Assembly: GCA_025062235.1 (NCBI GenBank) | Contig: JANXAE010000022.1 | Span: 1 to 33,202, forward strand | Length of the DNA: 33,202 nucleotides | DNA from: Bryobacteraceae bacterium | GTDB taxonomy: Bacteria > Acidobacteriota > Terriglobia > Bryobacterales > Bryobacteraceae | Direction of reading: 5' to 3' | In this document: one piece after another, positions 16,608 to 22,981 of the stretch | Layout of the letters: each line of letters opens with the position of its first letter | Position numbering within the stretch: the first letter of the stretch is position 1 | Notes under the pieces: generated by a model | The model's database searches: none | The model's input: only the letters and a program-made list of their open reading frames with translations | What the model was told of the DNA's origin: nothing | Program-made: the position numbers and the translations under genes

Positions 16608-16613
16608 ATTGTA
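16608..16613 (-). promoter_or_regulatory. -10-like hexamer upstream of the first YtxH gene
   Basis: On the minus strand TACAAT lies at 16613-16608, 22 bases before the ATG, with AGGAGGG between. The -35 region is weak. It would allow YtxH-pruA expression independently of the HEAT gene, whose stop is 90 bases upstream. Confidence 0.33.
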
Positions 16614-16675
16614 GAGGAGCCCTGGCAGGCCTTGCTTGCGCACGCGCAGGAAGGCGGAACGCGGCGAGGGCGAAG

Positions 16676-17665
16676 TCAGGACGCCGGATTGGGGTCAGCC
16701 TGGCCGCCTTGCTGCGGCTCTTCCAGGGAGCTCGGTTCCGGTAGCCGGCCTAGCGCTTGGTTGGTGGCTTTCTTGATACGTGCCAGCGCGCGCAGTACGT
16801 TGCGCCGCACCAGTGGTTCGGGATCCCTCATCATATGGCCGAGCGTGGGCAAGAATTGCGAATCTTCGAGGTAGCCCATGGCCCAGGCCGCCGTCGCGCG
16901 GAACGAAGGGGACTTGTGGCGGGCCATCTCGATCAGCAACTCGGCGGCGGTGGGATCTCCCATCATGTAAAGGCCGACCAGCGCATTGCCCACGACACGG
17001 TTGTGGGGATCGCGCAGGGCCATCTTGAAGACCTCCACGACTCCGGGTGCTTCAATCCCCCAGAGGGCCTCGACGATGTTGGCGCGCACGCGCGGGTCGG
17101 CTTCGGTCAGCCACTGCTGCGCCCACTGGCCGCTTTTGAGGCTTCTACCGGCGAGCAGGGCCGCCTTGGAGCGCACGCGGGGATGCCGATGCCGCAGCAA
17201 CTGCACGAGGGTCGGGACCGTGCGCTGACTTTCGGAAATGGTTCCGAGGATGTCCAGGATCCTGAGGATGCGGACGGGATCGGCAGCTTCGGGATCCGGG
17301 TGGCTGCCCAGTCCACGCAACAACCAGCGAGCGAGCCGGGAGTCGAGCAGCGGCTCGCTCCGGGCGATCCACCGCGCCAGAGCCACGGCTTCTCGCAGGC
17401 CCATGGCGGAGGGATCGGCTAGGATGCGGGGAAGATTCTCGTAGCTTGCCAGCAGGCTGGCGAGGAATTGGCGCACAGGGGCCTCCTCCGGGAGATGCCC
17501 GGCGAGCTGGCCGATGTGCGCGCAGAAGCGGGCAGGTTCGGCGTTGAGCAGGTCGCGTAATTCCGAGCGGGAGGTGGAGCGAGGCAGGTCATAGGCCCTG
17601 AGGAGCTCCTCGAGGTAGGCCTTGAACTCCTGTTGCGAGCTTAGCGCGGGGATTGGGCGGCCCAC
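16676..17665 (-). CDS. HEAT-repeat protein of unknown function
   Basis: A 329-residue, mostly alpha-helical protein with no signal peptide. From about residue 150 it contains HEAT/armadillo-like repeats of roughly 31 residues: VPTLVQLLRHRHPRVRSKAALLAG, WLTEADPRVRANIVEALWG, MALRDPHNRVVGNALVGLYMMGD, ARHKSPSFRATAAWAMGY and MMRDPEPLVRRNVLRALARI. The N-terminal third is a different helical region with no family I recognise. Such repeats bind proteins, so an adaptor or scaffold role is likely. The GTG start is supported by GGGAGG five bases upstream. A sequence resembling a FliA promoter lies immediately before it, which raises the possibility of a link to motility. The tail is Pro/Gln-rich. Confidence 0.75.
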   Translation of the reverse strand: MGRPIPALSSQQEFKAYLEELLRAYDLPRSTSRSELRDLLNAEPARFCAHIGQLAGHLPEEAPVRQFLASLLASYENLPRILADPSAMGLREAVALARWIARSEPLLDSRLARWLLRGLGSHPDPEAADPVRILRILDILGTISESQRTVPTLVQLLRHRHPRVRSKAALLAGRSLKSGQWAQQWLTEADPRVRANIVEALWGIEAPGVVEVFKMALRDPHNRVVGNALVGLYMMGDPTAAELLIEMARHKSPSFRATAAWAMGYLEDSQFLPTLGHMMRDPEPLVRRNVLRALARIKKATNQALGRLPEPSSLEEPQQGGQADPNPAS

Positions 17666-17682
17666 GAGTCCTCCCGCGGCAA

Positions 17683-17710
17683 AGATCGGCTCAGGGTTCC
17701 GACGACTTTA
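17683..17710 (-). promoter_or_regulatory. Sigma-28-like promoter sequence before the HEAT gene
   Basis: Read on the minus strand: TAAA (17710-17707), 16 bases, then GCCGATCT (17690-17683). Spacing equals that of the cheY site; the -10 element matches 6 of 8 consensus bases. The predicted start (about 17676) lies right before GGGAGG and the GTG at 17665, the same compact layout as at cheY. Confidence 0.38.
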
Positions 17711-18106
17711 GGGGCTGTTGAACGCAAGGTCCCGCCCTGCGTCGCGTTCAGCCGACTCCGTTCAGCTTGGTCGTCGTGCTCAAGGCCAGTGGTGCCTTCG
17801 CTCGCCCGCGACAAGCGCCTTTTCGACAGACCCCTTGGAAGGCATTCCTAGGATGTGGCTCAGCGGGACTGGGTCCTGTGGTTCCGGCGTGCTGCCCACC
17901 GCAGCTTTCGCCCGTGGGGCCCGTCGCTCGGCGGGCGCGGCTGTCGCTCCCTTCGCGGCGTCCCGAGACCGACCGCGCCAAGCCGCGGGCCGATGGCACA
18001 GGGCCAACCGGCGGGGACGCAAGGGAACACAGGAGCGGAAGCGCTGGGAAGCGGGAGGCGGTAGGGTGCGCCGGGAGGGTGAGGCGCGAGGACGCGTCCC
18101 GAGGAT
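17711..18106. other. Gene-free stretch of about 400 bases
   Basis: This gap separates the HEAT gene and the end of the CpsB-like gene, both on the minus strand. Open frames exist on both strands but their products are Arg/Gly/Pro-rich and resemble nothing known. It contains short inverted repeats, for example GCCCG/CGGGC around 17928-17945 and the palindrome GGACGCGTCC at 18090-18099 just past the phosphatase stop. I see no tRNA, known ncRNA or transposase. Confidence 0.5.
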
Positions 18107-18880
18107 TCATCGGGCGCGCTTCCACCACGCCAGTGGCCAGAAGCGGGCACGCTTGCGGACGGCTGGAAAGGTGCGGACGGCCTCCCCGACCAAGGCAGCC
18201 TTGGGGTTTTCCTCGAACAGCAGGAAGGCGTACTCGGTGCCGTAGCGCCGCGCCACCCACTGCCAAGCCTCGTCCAGTCTCGGCGGGCGGTCCTCCGGAT
18301 CGTGGGCGTCGCTGGCGATGAAATGCACTAGGCCGCGCTCCATGAGCGCCACGGCGAAGGCGCGTGCGTCTCGCCCGAACCGGCCGAGCAGGGATTGAGC
18401 CGTCACCTGCACGGTGCAGCCTTGGCCGACCCAGGCCTCCAGCTCCTGCAAGCGTTCGCGCAACAGCCAGTTGCGCTCGGGATGGGTGATGATGGGCGTA
18501 AGCCCGGCCTTCCGCATCTGGCTGAAGACCTCGTGGATGTTGCGCGCGATCATCATTTCGGGGAATTCCACCAACAGGTAGCCTTTCCCGTTGATGCTGA
18601 AGCGCTCCGGGTGAGCCAGGGCGGCGCGGATGTTCTCGAAGTGGAGTTGCAGGTCCCAGCCCGCATGGATCCGCGGCGAGTCGCCGGCGGCCGCGCGGAG
18701 CTGGGCCAGCCTGGCCGCTGCGGCTTCGGGATGGTAAGGGAACTGAAGGCTGGCGTGTGGCGTTGCGACGATATCCGTCGTCCCCGTTTGGGCCGCCACC
18801 TGAAGCATGGCGACGCTCTCTGCGAGCTCGCGCGGTCCGTCGTCCAACCCGTGCAGGATGTGGGCGTGGATATCAACCAT
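18107..18880 (-). CDS. CpsB/CapC-type PHP-fold tyrosine-protein phosphatase
   Basis: A 257-residue protein with metal-binding motifs of the PHP-type phosphatases that act on bacterial tyrosine kinases controlling capsule and exopolysaccharide export. It begins with VDIHAHILHGLDDGP (first metal site), then IVATPHAS, ILVEFPE-like YLLVEFPEM, IITHPERN and HFIASDAHDPEDRPP (last metal sites). The length fits the family (about 250). I chose ATG 18880 because the family starts directly with the metal motif. A TTG at 18922, 8 bases after the previous gene and preceded by AAGGGG, has a better ribosome binding site and would add 14 residues. No tyrosine kinase or Wzc-like gene is in the window. Confidence 0.83.
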   Translation of the reverse strand: MVDIHAHILHGLDDGPRELAESVAMLQVAAQTGTTDIVATPHASLQFPYHPEAAAARLAQLRAAAGDSPRIHAGWDLQLHFENIRAALAHPERFSINGKGYLLVEFPEMMIARNIHEVFSQMRKAGLTPIITHPERNWLLRERLQELEAWVGQGCTVQVTAQSLLGRFGRDARAFAVALMERGLVHFIASDAHDPEDRPPRLDEAWQWVARRYGTEYAFLLFEENPKAALVGEAVRTFPAVRKRARFWPLAWWKRAR

Positions 18881-18930
18881 CGGGCAGCAGCCAGATGCCC
18901 ACGCCGCCGCGCCAACCGCCAAGCGCCCCT

Positions 18931-19434
18931 TCAGATGAACATTTCCTCGTCGTGTGTGGCCTCTGCAACCGTGGTTCTGGCGCCCACGAGGGCTGCGACG
19001 GCGGCGCGCACTCCCGCCGCCAACCCGTTCAGATGGCGGATGGGGCGGATGATCCCATTCTCGACGAGGGCGGTCGTTTCCTGGAACCGGGTGACCACGT
19101 CGTCGAGCACCAGCTCGATGCGCTCCATCTGTGCCCGCGACCGAACGGCGGCCTCCCGGAGCACTTCGTCCACCCGGTGGAGTTGCTGCCGGCTCAGGTC
19201 GAGGACTTCGGCCGTCTTGCCGGAAAGCTCCGCCACGCTGCGCCGCAACTCCTCGAGCAGTTTCTGGGCGGATTCCAGCGTGGGTTCGGCTTTCAGCGTC
19301 AGGGCCCTGACTTGCTGGCGCAACTTGCGGTTCGAGACGTAGATTCCGGCGAGAAAAACCGCCTGCGCGAGGACGGCGAGCGCCACCACTCCTATGGCGA
19401 CGGCCATTACATAGAGAAGGCTGCTCTGGTCCAT
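18931..19434 (-). CDS. DUF948-like membrane-anchored coiled-coil protein
   Basis: A 167-residue protein with one N-terminal membrane helix (about residues 8-32, VMAVAIGVVALAVLAQAVFL) followed by a long predicted coiled coil containing LRQQVRALTLKAEPTLESAQ and LSGKTAEVLDLSRQQLHRVDEVL. The arrangement resembles DUF948 proteins, which in Firmicutes and other phyla are often found beside YtxH genes, as here (14 bases after the YtxH gene). Function is unknown; a membrane-anchored stress or envelope role is inferred. The C-terminus is polar and acidic. Confidence 0.7.
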   Translation of the reverse strand: MDQSSLLYVMAVAIGVVALAVLAQAVFLAGIYVSNRKLRQQVRALTLKAEPTLESAQKLLEELRRSVAELSGKTAEVLDLSRQQLHRVDEVLREAAVRSRAQMERIELVLDDVVTRFQETTALVENGIIRPIRHLNGLAAGVRAAVAALVGARTTVAEATHDEEMFI

Positions 19435-19448
19435 GCGTTATCTGAAGG

Positions 19449-19769
19449 TCAGCTCTGGCTCTCGGCGGCCGCTTCCTTTTCGGACGGCCTGCCGGCGAGG
19501 GCGTCCCTGTAAGCCTGCCGGCCAGCCTCCAAGGCCGCGGCCAGCGTTTCGCGCTGCCGGCTGACGGCCTCTTTGCCCCGCTCGATCAGCTCTTCAGCAG
19601 ATTCCTTGAGTTCTTCGCCGCGCTTCTTCAGGTACTCGCGGCCTTCCCCAGCTTTGGTCCGGATGTACTCGCGCGTCTCGCGCCCGGACTTGGGGGCAAA
19701 GAGCACGCCTACGGCCAGACCGATGCCGAAACCGAAGATGAATGCGGAAAACTTGCTCTCCTCGGGCAT
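19449..19769 (-). CDS. YtxH domain-containing small membrane protein (second copy)
   Basis: A 106-residue paralogue of the YtxH protein at 16289-16585. A membrane helix (FSAFIFGFGIGLAVGVLFAP) runs into PKSGRETREYIRTKAGEG, then a charged helix (KKRGEELKESAEELIERGKEAV) and an Ala-rich end. ATG 19769 is supported by GGGAGG ten bases upstream; an upstream extension would be non-conserved and would cross the promoter. It is first in a three-gene minus-strand run with the DUF948-like and CpsB-like genes, and divergent from nikR. Confidence 0.8.
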   Translation of the reverse strand: MPEESKFSAFIFGFGIGLAVGVLFAPKSGRETREYIRTKAGEGREYLKKRGEELKESAEELIERGKEAVSRQRETLAAALEAGRQAYRDALAGRPSEKEAAAESQS

Positions 19770-19798
19770 TGGCTGCTGCCTCCCTCTGTGAATCGTTT

Positions 19799-19811
19799 GG
19801 CTTCGGAAGCC
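19799..19811. repeat. Small palindrome in the YtxH leader
   Basis: GGCTTC-G-GAAGCC is a perfect 6+1+6 inverted repeat about 30 bases upstream of the second YtxH start, in the region that would be its untranslated leader. Possible hairpin or protein site. Confidence 0.35.
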
Positions 19812-19863
19812 GGCGCCGACGCACTGCGCGTCGCGGCCCGCGGGCCACCGGCTTTCTGATACT

Positions 19864-19892
19864 ACCATATTCTCTCGGTTCTGCCGTAGCAA
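19864..19892 (-). promoter_or_regulatory. Candidate promoter of the YtxH-DUF948-CpsB run
   Basis: On the minus strand TTGCTA (19892-19887), 17 bases, TATGGT (19869-19864). It would give a leader of nearly 90 bases. The match is moderate. Confidence 0.33.
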
Positions 19893-19894
19893 AG

Positions 19895-19923
19895 CGCCCG
19901 TGCGTCGCCTTGCGGCACGGGCG
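19895..19923. repeat. Perfect 9-bp inverted repeat upstream of nikR
   Basis: CGCCCGTGC (19895-19903) and GCACGGGCG (19915-19923) flank an 11-base centre, 40 bases before the nikR start codon. It may be an operator for the divergent nikR/YtxH pair or a leader hairpin. It does not resemble the E. coli NikR box (GTATGA-N16-TCATAC). Confidence 0.5.
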
Positions 19924-19963
19924 ACTTGCTGCGAGGCCGCCGCTGAGTTACTCTGGGTTTGCC

Positions 19964-20434
19964 ATGGAAGCCCGCAGGGACAGGCGCGGCGGCCGGGGCC
20001 GGAAGCATGCCGGCAAGGCTGGAGGCCTCAGTCGAATAGGGGTGGCGATCGATACCGAACTGCTCGAGAAATTCGACCGGCTCATACGTCGTCGGGGCTA
20101 CGGCAATCGCTCGGAGGCATTCCGGGATTTGATCCGGGCCGAACTGGTCGAAGAGGCGGCCGACTCGCCAGGGAGCGAGGTGGTCGGAACGGTGACCCTG
20201 GTTTACGATCACAACGTGCGGCTGCTCAACGAGAAGCTGGTGGACCTCCAGCACGAGCATTACAACCACATCCTGTCGTCGCTGCACGTGCACTTGGATC
20301 ACGATCACTGTCTGGAGGTGCTCGTGCTGCGCGGCGCCAGCCGGATGGTGCGGCAGATTGCCGACGTGCTGATCGCCACCAAAGGCGTGAAGCTCGGCCG
20401 CCTGACCATCACCGCGGCTGGGGCGATTCCCTGA
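19964..20434 (+). CDS. nikR: Nickel-responsive (NikR-family) transcriptional regulator
   Basis: A 156-residue ribbon-helix-helix repressor. The DNA-binding part (about 23-62) reads SRIGVAIDTELLEKFDRL and GYGNRSEAFRDLIR. The C-terminal ACT-like metal domain has all four square-planar nickel ligands in register: H97, H108, H110 and C116 correspond to E. coli H76, H87, H89 and C95 (pattern HEHYNH, then HVHLDHDHC). NikR represses nickel uptake genes when nickel is bound. No nickel transporter, hydrogenase or urease is in the window. The N-terminus carries about 20 extra residues, very rich in Arg/Gly/Lys, not seen in the E. coli protein. ATG 19964 lacks a strong Shine-Dalgarno sequence. acpS follows after 11 bases. 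Confidence 0.88.
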   Translation: MEARRDRRGGRGRKHAGKAGGLSRIGVAIDTELLEKFDRLIRRRGYGNRSEAFRDLIRAELVEEAADSPGSEVVGTVTLVYDHNVRLLNEKLVDLQHEHYNHILSSLHVHLDHDHCLEVLVLRGASRMVRQIADVLIATKGVKLGRLTITAAGAIP

Positions 20435-21435
20435 GGAGGATGGGCATGATCGTCGGCTGCGGGGTTGACGTCGTCGAGGTGGGCCGCATGCGTCGCGCGG
20501 GCGAACGCTTCGGGAGACGTTTGCTCGAGCGGATTTTCACCCCGGCCGAGATCGCCTACGTGGAGCGGAAGAAGAATCGCTGGGAACGCTATGCCGCGCG
20601 CTTCGCCGCCAAGGAGGCGGGCATGAAGGCCATTGGCACGGGGCTGCGGGGCGGGGTGCGGTGGAAAGATTTCGAGGTAAGCAACGCGGCCTCGGGGAAA
20701 CCGACGCTGCGGCTGCACGGTGCGGCGGGGCGCATCGCCTCGCGCCTCGGCGTGCGGGAGGTGCATCTCTCGCTCACACACACGCGAGACAGCGCCGCAG
20801 CGCGCCTGCGGCAGCACGGCTTCCTGCGCCTGCCCGGTCCTGCCGGCGGCTTCGAGCTTGCGGGTCTCCTGCCAGGTGTAGAGCATGCGGTGGATCACGG
20901 TGATGTTCGCCAGCACGGCGATCACCCAGAGCGCCGCAGCCATGCGATCGAAAAGCGCGCCAATGATGAGCAGCACGATCCGCTCGGGCCGCTCCATGAA
21001 GCCTACCTTGCACTTGGGGATGATGCACTCGGCGCGCGCCCGCACGTAGCTGACCATGACCGAACCGGTCATGACCACCGCGGTCAGCACGACGTAGAAG
21101 AAACGGTTGATCGAGGCATAGTAGACCAGCAGGCCCATCAGCAGGATCAGGTCGGAGTAGCGGTCCACCACGGAGTCGAAGAAGCCGCCGAAGGGCGTGA
21201 CGCGGTTGGTTTCGCGCGCCACCCGGCCATCCACCATGTCGAAGAGGCCCGCGGTCATGATCACGATCGCCGCCGCTTGGAAGCGTCCGCGCGCCAGCAG
21301 CGCCGCGGCCACGCCGTTGATGATGAGACCGAGGAAGGTCAGCACGTTGGGATGGATGCGCGAGAGGGCGAGCGTCCGTACCAAGGCCCGGATGATCGTG
21401 TCGGCCACAAGGCCGATGGCGCGCGTGTAAGTCAT
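20305..21435 (-). CDS. CDP-alcohol phosphatidyltransferase with abnormal C-terminal run-on
   Basis: An integral membrane enzyme that swaps CMP of a CDP-alcohol for another alcohol to make phospholipid headgroups. The catalytic signature D-G-x2-A-R-x8-G-x3-D-x3-D is complete: D69, G70, A73, R74, G83, D87 and D91. CKVGFMERPERIVLL at about 142-156 resembles the phosphatidylinositol-phosphate synthase-like subgroup, and five to six membrane helices are visible. Such proteins are about 200 residues. The recognisable part ends near residue 195 (TWQETRKLEAA, about 20850). After that the frame continues as Arg/Pro-rich sequence antisense to acpS and into nikR until 20305. It begins 15 bases after greA, so both are probably co-transcribed. 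The true end is probably near 20850. Confidence 0.75.
   Translation of the reverse strand: MTYTRAIGLVADTIIRALVRTLALSRIHPNVLTFLGLIINGVAAALLARGRFQAAAIVIMTAGLFDMVDGRVARETNRVTPFGGFFDSVVDRYSDLILLMGLLVYYASINRFFYVVLTAVVMTGSVMVSYVRARAECIIPKCKVGFMERPERIVLLIIGALFDRMAAALWVIAVLANITVIHRMLYTWQETRKLEAAGRTGQAQEAVLPQARCGAVSRVCEREMHLPHAEARGDAPRRTVQPQRRFPRGRVAYLEIFPPHPAPQPRANGLHARLLGGEARGIAFPAILLPLHVGDLGRGENPLEQTSPEAFARATHAAHLDDVNPAADDHAHPPQGIAPAAVMVRRPSFTPLVAISTSAICRTIRLAPRSTSTSRQ
20446..20805 (+). CDS. acpS: Holo-acyl-carrier-protein synthase AcpS, without a stop codon at the expected end
   Basis: AcpS transfers phosphopantetheine from CoA to acyl carrier protein. The first 119 residues match the family: GCGVDVVEVGRM with Mg ligand D8, FTPAEIAYVE, RFAAKEAGMKAIGTG with E57, WKDFEV, GKPTLRLHG and the near-terminal VHLSLTHTRDSAAA. 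The start at 20446 has GAGGAGG six bases upstream and follows nikR by 11 bases. AcpS normally ends about 5-8 residues after the SLTHTR block. Here the frame stays open to 21963, antisense to two genes, and the residues after about 20802 look like nothing in AcpS. The end given is therefore where recognisable AcpS stops, not a real stop codon. A small deletion or indel around 20800-20850 is the simplest explanation. Confidence 0.75.
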
Positions 21436-21450
21436 CGGGATCCGGACGCT

Positions 21451-21930
21451 TCAGTTCTCGGCTTCCGCCAGGTCGTGAATGGTTCTCAAAGCCAGGATTT
21501 CCAGCTCCCGCCAGCCTCCGGGGATTTGGATGCGAGCTACGTCGCCCACCTCCTTGCCCAGCAAGCCCCGGCCGATGGGCGACGTCGTCGAGATCCAGCC
21601 TTTGGCTGCGTCAGCCTCCTCGCTGGCCACCAGCTTGTAGGTGATCTCCTCGCCCTTGTGGCGATCGAGCACGACGACCTCCGAACCCAGGCCCACGCGA
21701 TCGCGCGGGATGCGCGACAGATCCACCATGGAGAGCTCGGCCAGACGCCTGCGGAGCTGAGCCAGGCGCGCATTGACGAAGCTCTGGCGTTCCTTGGCGG
21801 CGTGGTACTCGGCGTTCTCGCTGAGGTCGCCGTATGCGCGGGCGCGCAGGATCTCCTTGGGCAGCTCGTTGCGCAGTTCGTACTCGAGAGCCGCGATCTC
21901 CTCCAACAGCTTTTTCTTCAGCTCCTCCAT
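21451..21930 (-). CDS. greA: Transcription elongation factor GreA
   Basis: A 159-residue GreA/GreB family protein that enters the RNA polymerase secondary channel and stimulates cleavage of backtracked RNA. The N-terminal coiled coil (about 1-75) carries the acidic tip in GDLSENAEYHAAKERQ (D and E of the conserved D-x-S-E-N-x-E-Y). The C-terminal FKBP-like domain has GSEVVVLDR, YKLVASEEADA, ISTTSPIGRGLLGKEVGDV and the end WRELEILAL. The order of the domains and the length are normal. A TATAAT on the minus strand 26 bases upstream gives it its own promoter. Confidence 0.94.
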   Translation of the reverse strand: MEELKKKLLEEIAALEYELRNELPKEILRARAYGDLSENAEYHAAKERQSFVNARLAQLRRRLAELSMVDLSRIPRDRVGLGSEVVVLDRHKGEEITYKLVASEEADAAKGWISTTSPIGRGLLGKEVGDVARIQIPGGWRELEILALRTIHDLAEAEN

Positions 21931-21952
21931 GGCAGGAATGGATCCGCCTGCC
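21931..21952. repeat. Inverted repeat adjoining the greA start codon
   Basis: GGCAGG (21931-21936) pairs with CCTGCC (21947-21952) around a centre that contains the palindrome GGATCC. On the greA mRNA this hairpin would abut the ATG and cover the probable ribosome binding region. Confidence 0.4.
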
Positions 21953-21956
21953 CGCC

Positions 21957-21962
21957 ATTATA
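21957..21962 (-). promoter_or_regulatory. Perfect -10 hexamer of the greA promoter
   Basis: TATAAT reads on the minus strand at 21962-21957, 26 bases before the greA ATG, in the 55-base gap after the lipoprotein gene. There is no good -35 element 16-18 bases upstream, where the sequence is the 3' end of the lipoprotein gene. Confidence 0.5.
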
Positions 21963-21985
21963 AACCACAGGAAGAACCGCTGGGC

Positions 21986-22981
21986 TCAGGGCCGAAAACG
22001 CGCCACAGCGAGCCCGATCTGTCCGTTGAGGTTTTCGTCGGGACGCGGTCGGTCGCCGCCGCCGAACCACACCCGGAGCTCTCCTCCGCTGACGAGGACG
22101 CTGGGGTCGCAGATCACGGCGGAAGCCCACTGCGCAGGCGCTTCGAACACGGGCCGCGGGGAGATTCTTTGCCAGCGGACGCCGTCGCGCGAACGCGCCA
22201 GCCCGATGCGCCGCCGTTCCTGCCGGTCACGCCCGGTGTAAAGCATCCAGTACCAGCCGTGGGAAGCCCACACTGCCGGTTCGCCCAGCCCTGCTTCGTC
22301 GAAAGCGCCCACTTCGCCCAGCTCCAGCACGGGGTTGGTGCGCAGCTTCTGCCATCGGATGCCGTCGCGCGAGCGGGCCACGCCCAACCGCTGGCGGCGC
22401 GCCCGGTCCTCGCCCAAGTAGTACATGTAAAACCAATCCCCCACTCGAAAGACGTAGGGATCGGCGACCGCACGTTCATCCCAGGAGCCCCGTGGCCCCA
22501 GCCCGAGCACGGGTTCACCGCGTTTGCTCCAGTGCACGCCGTCGCGCGAGCGCGCCAGCCCGATGCGCGGAGGACGGGCGGCCTGATACCAGTAGTAGAA
22601 TTCGCTTTCGACCAACAGGGCCGATCCGTTGGCGGCGATGTAATCGCCTTCCCAGCTGGAGGGATCCGGCGCCAGCACAGGACCGCGTTTGCACCAGCGC
22701 AGGCCGTCATCGGAAATGGCCAGTCCCGTGCGCCACTGCCGGCCGTCCCAGCCCGAGTAGAAGTTGTAGTATCTGCCCTCCTTGAAGACCACCGATGGGT
22801 TCAGGGCATCCACCGAATCGAACTCGCCTGGGCCACCGCGGCTGAGCACCGGATGGGGCAGAACTTCCCAGGCGAACTCGGGATCCGAGACCGGACCGTC
22901 GGGCAAGGGCAGGGTGAAGTCCCGGTAAGAGGTGCAACCTGTCAGCAGGCAGACGACCGCGATGGGCAGGATCGCTCTCAC
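21986..22981 (-). CDS. Lipoprotein with GH43/GH130-like beta-propeller repeats
   Basis: A 331-residue lipoprotein: signal peptide with lipobox LLTGC (Cys at residue 16). The mature part is a beta-propeller of the kind seen in GH43/GH32/GH130 glycosidases and phosphorylases. It has at least four repeats of the strand pair (I/L/T)GLA-x-S-x-DG-(V/L)-x-W: TGLAISDDGLRW, IGLARSRDGVHW, LGVARSRDGIRW and IGLARSRDGVRW, each followed by a P-V-L motif (RGPVLAP, GEPVLGL, TNPVLEL, PRPVFEA). Potential acidic catalytic residues cannot be assigned. Many such acidobacterial proteins are annotated only as glycosidase-like. Its ATG overlaps the histidine kinase stop by four bases, so it may act as the kinase's partner or sensor-side protein. 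Confidence 0.75.
   Translation of the reverse strand: MRAILPIAVVCLLTGCTSYRDFTLPLPDGPVSDPEFAWEVLPHPVLSRGGPGEFDSVDALNPSVVFKEGRYYNFYSGWDGRQWRTGLAISDDGLRWCKRGPVLAPDPSSWEGDYIAANGSALLVESEFYYWYQAARPPRIGLARSRDGVHWSKRGEPVLGLGPRGSWDERAVADPYVFRVGDWFYMYYLGEDRARRQRLGVARSRDGIRWQKLRTNPVLELGEVGAFDEAGLGEPAVWASHGWYWMLYTGRDRQERRRIGLARSRDGVRWQRISPRPVFEAPAQWASAVICDPSVLVSGGELRVWFGGGDRPRPDENLNGQIGLAVARFRP

Noticed and set aside
17711-17722. GGGGCTGTTGAA, similar to the ends of some insertion sequences
   Set aside because: No matching inverted end, target duplication or transposase remnant is visible nearby.
20806-21963. Treating the whole plus-strand frame past acpS as an AcpS fusion protein
   Set aside because: The extension is antisense to the phosphatidyltransferase and greA, and resembles no protein.
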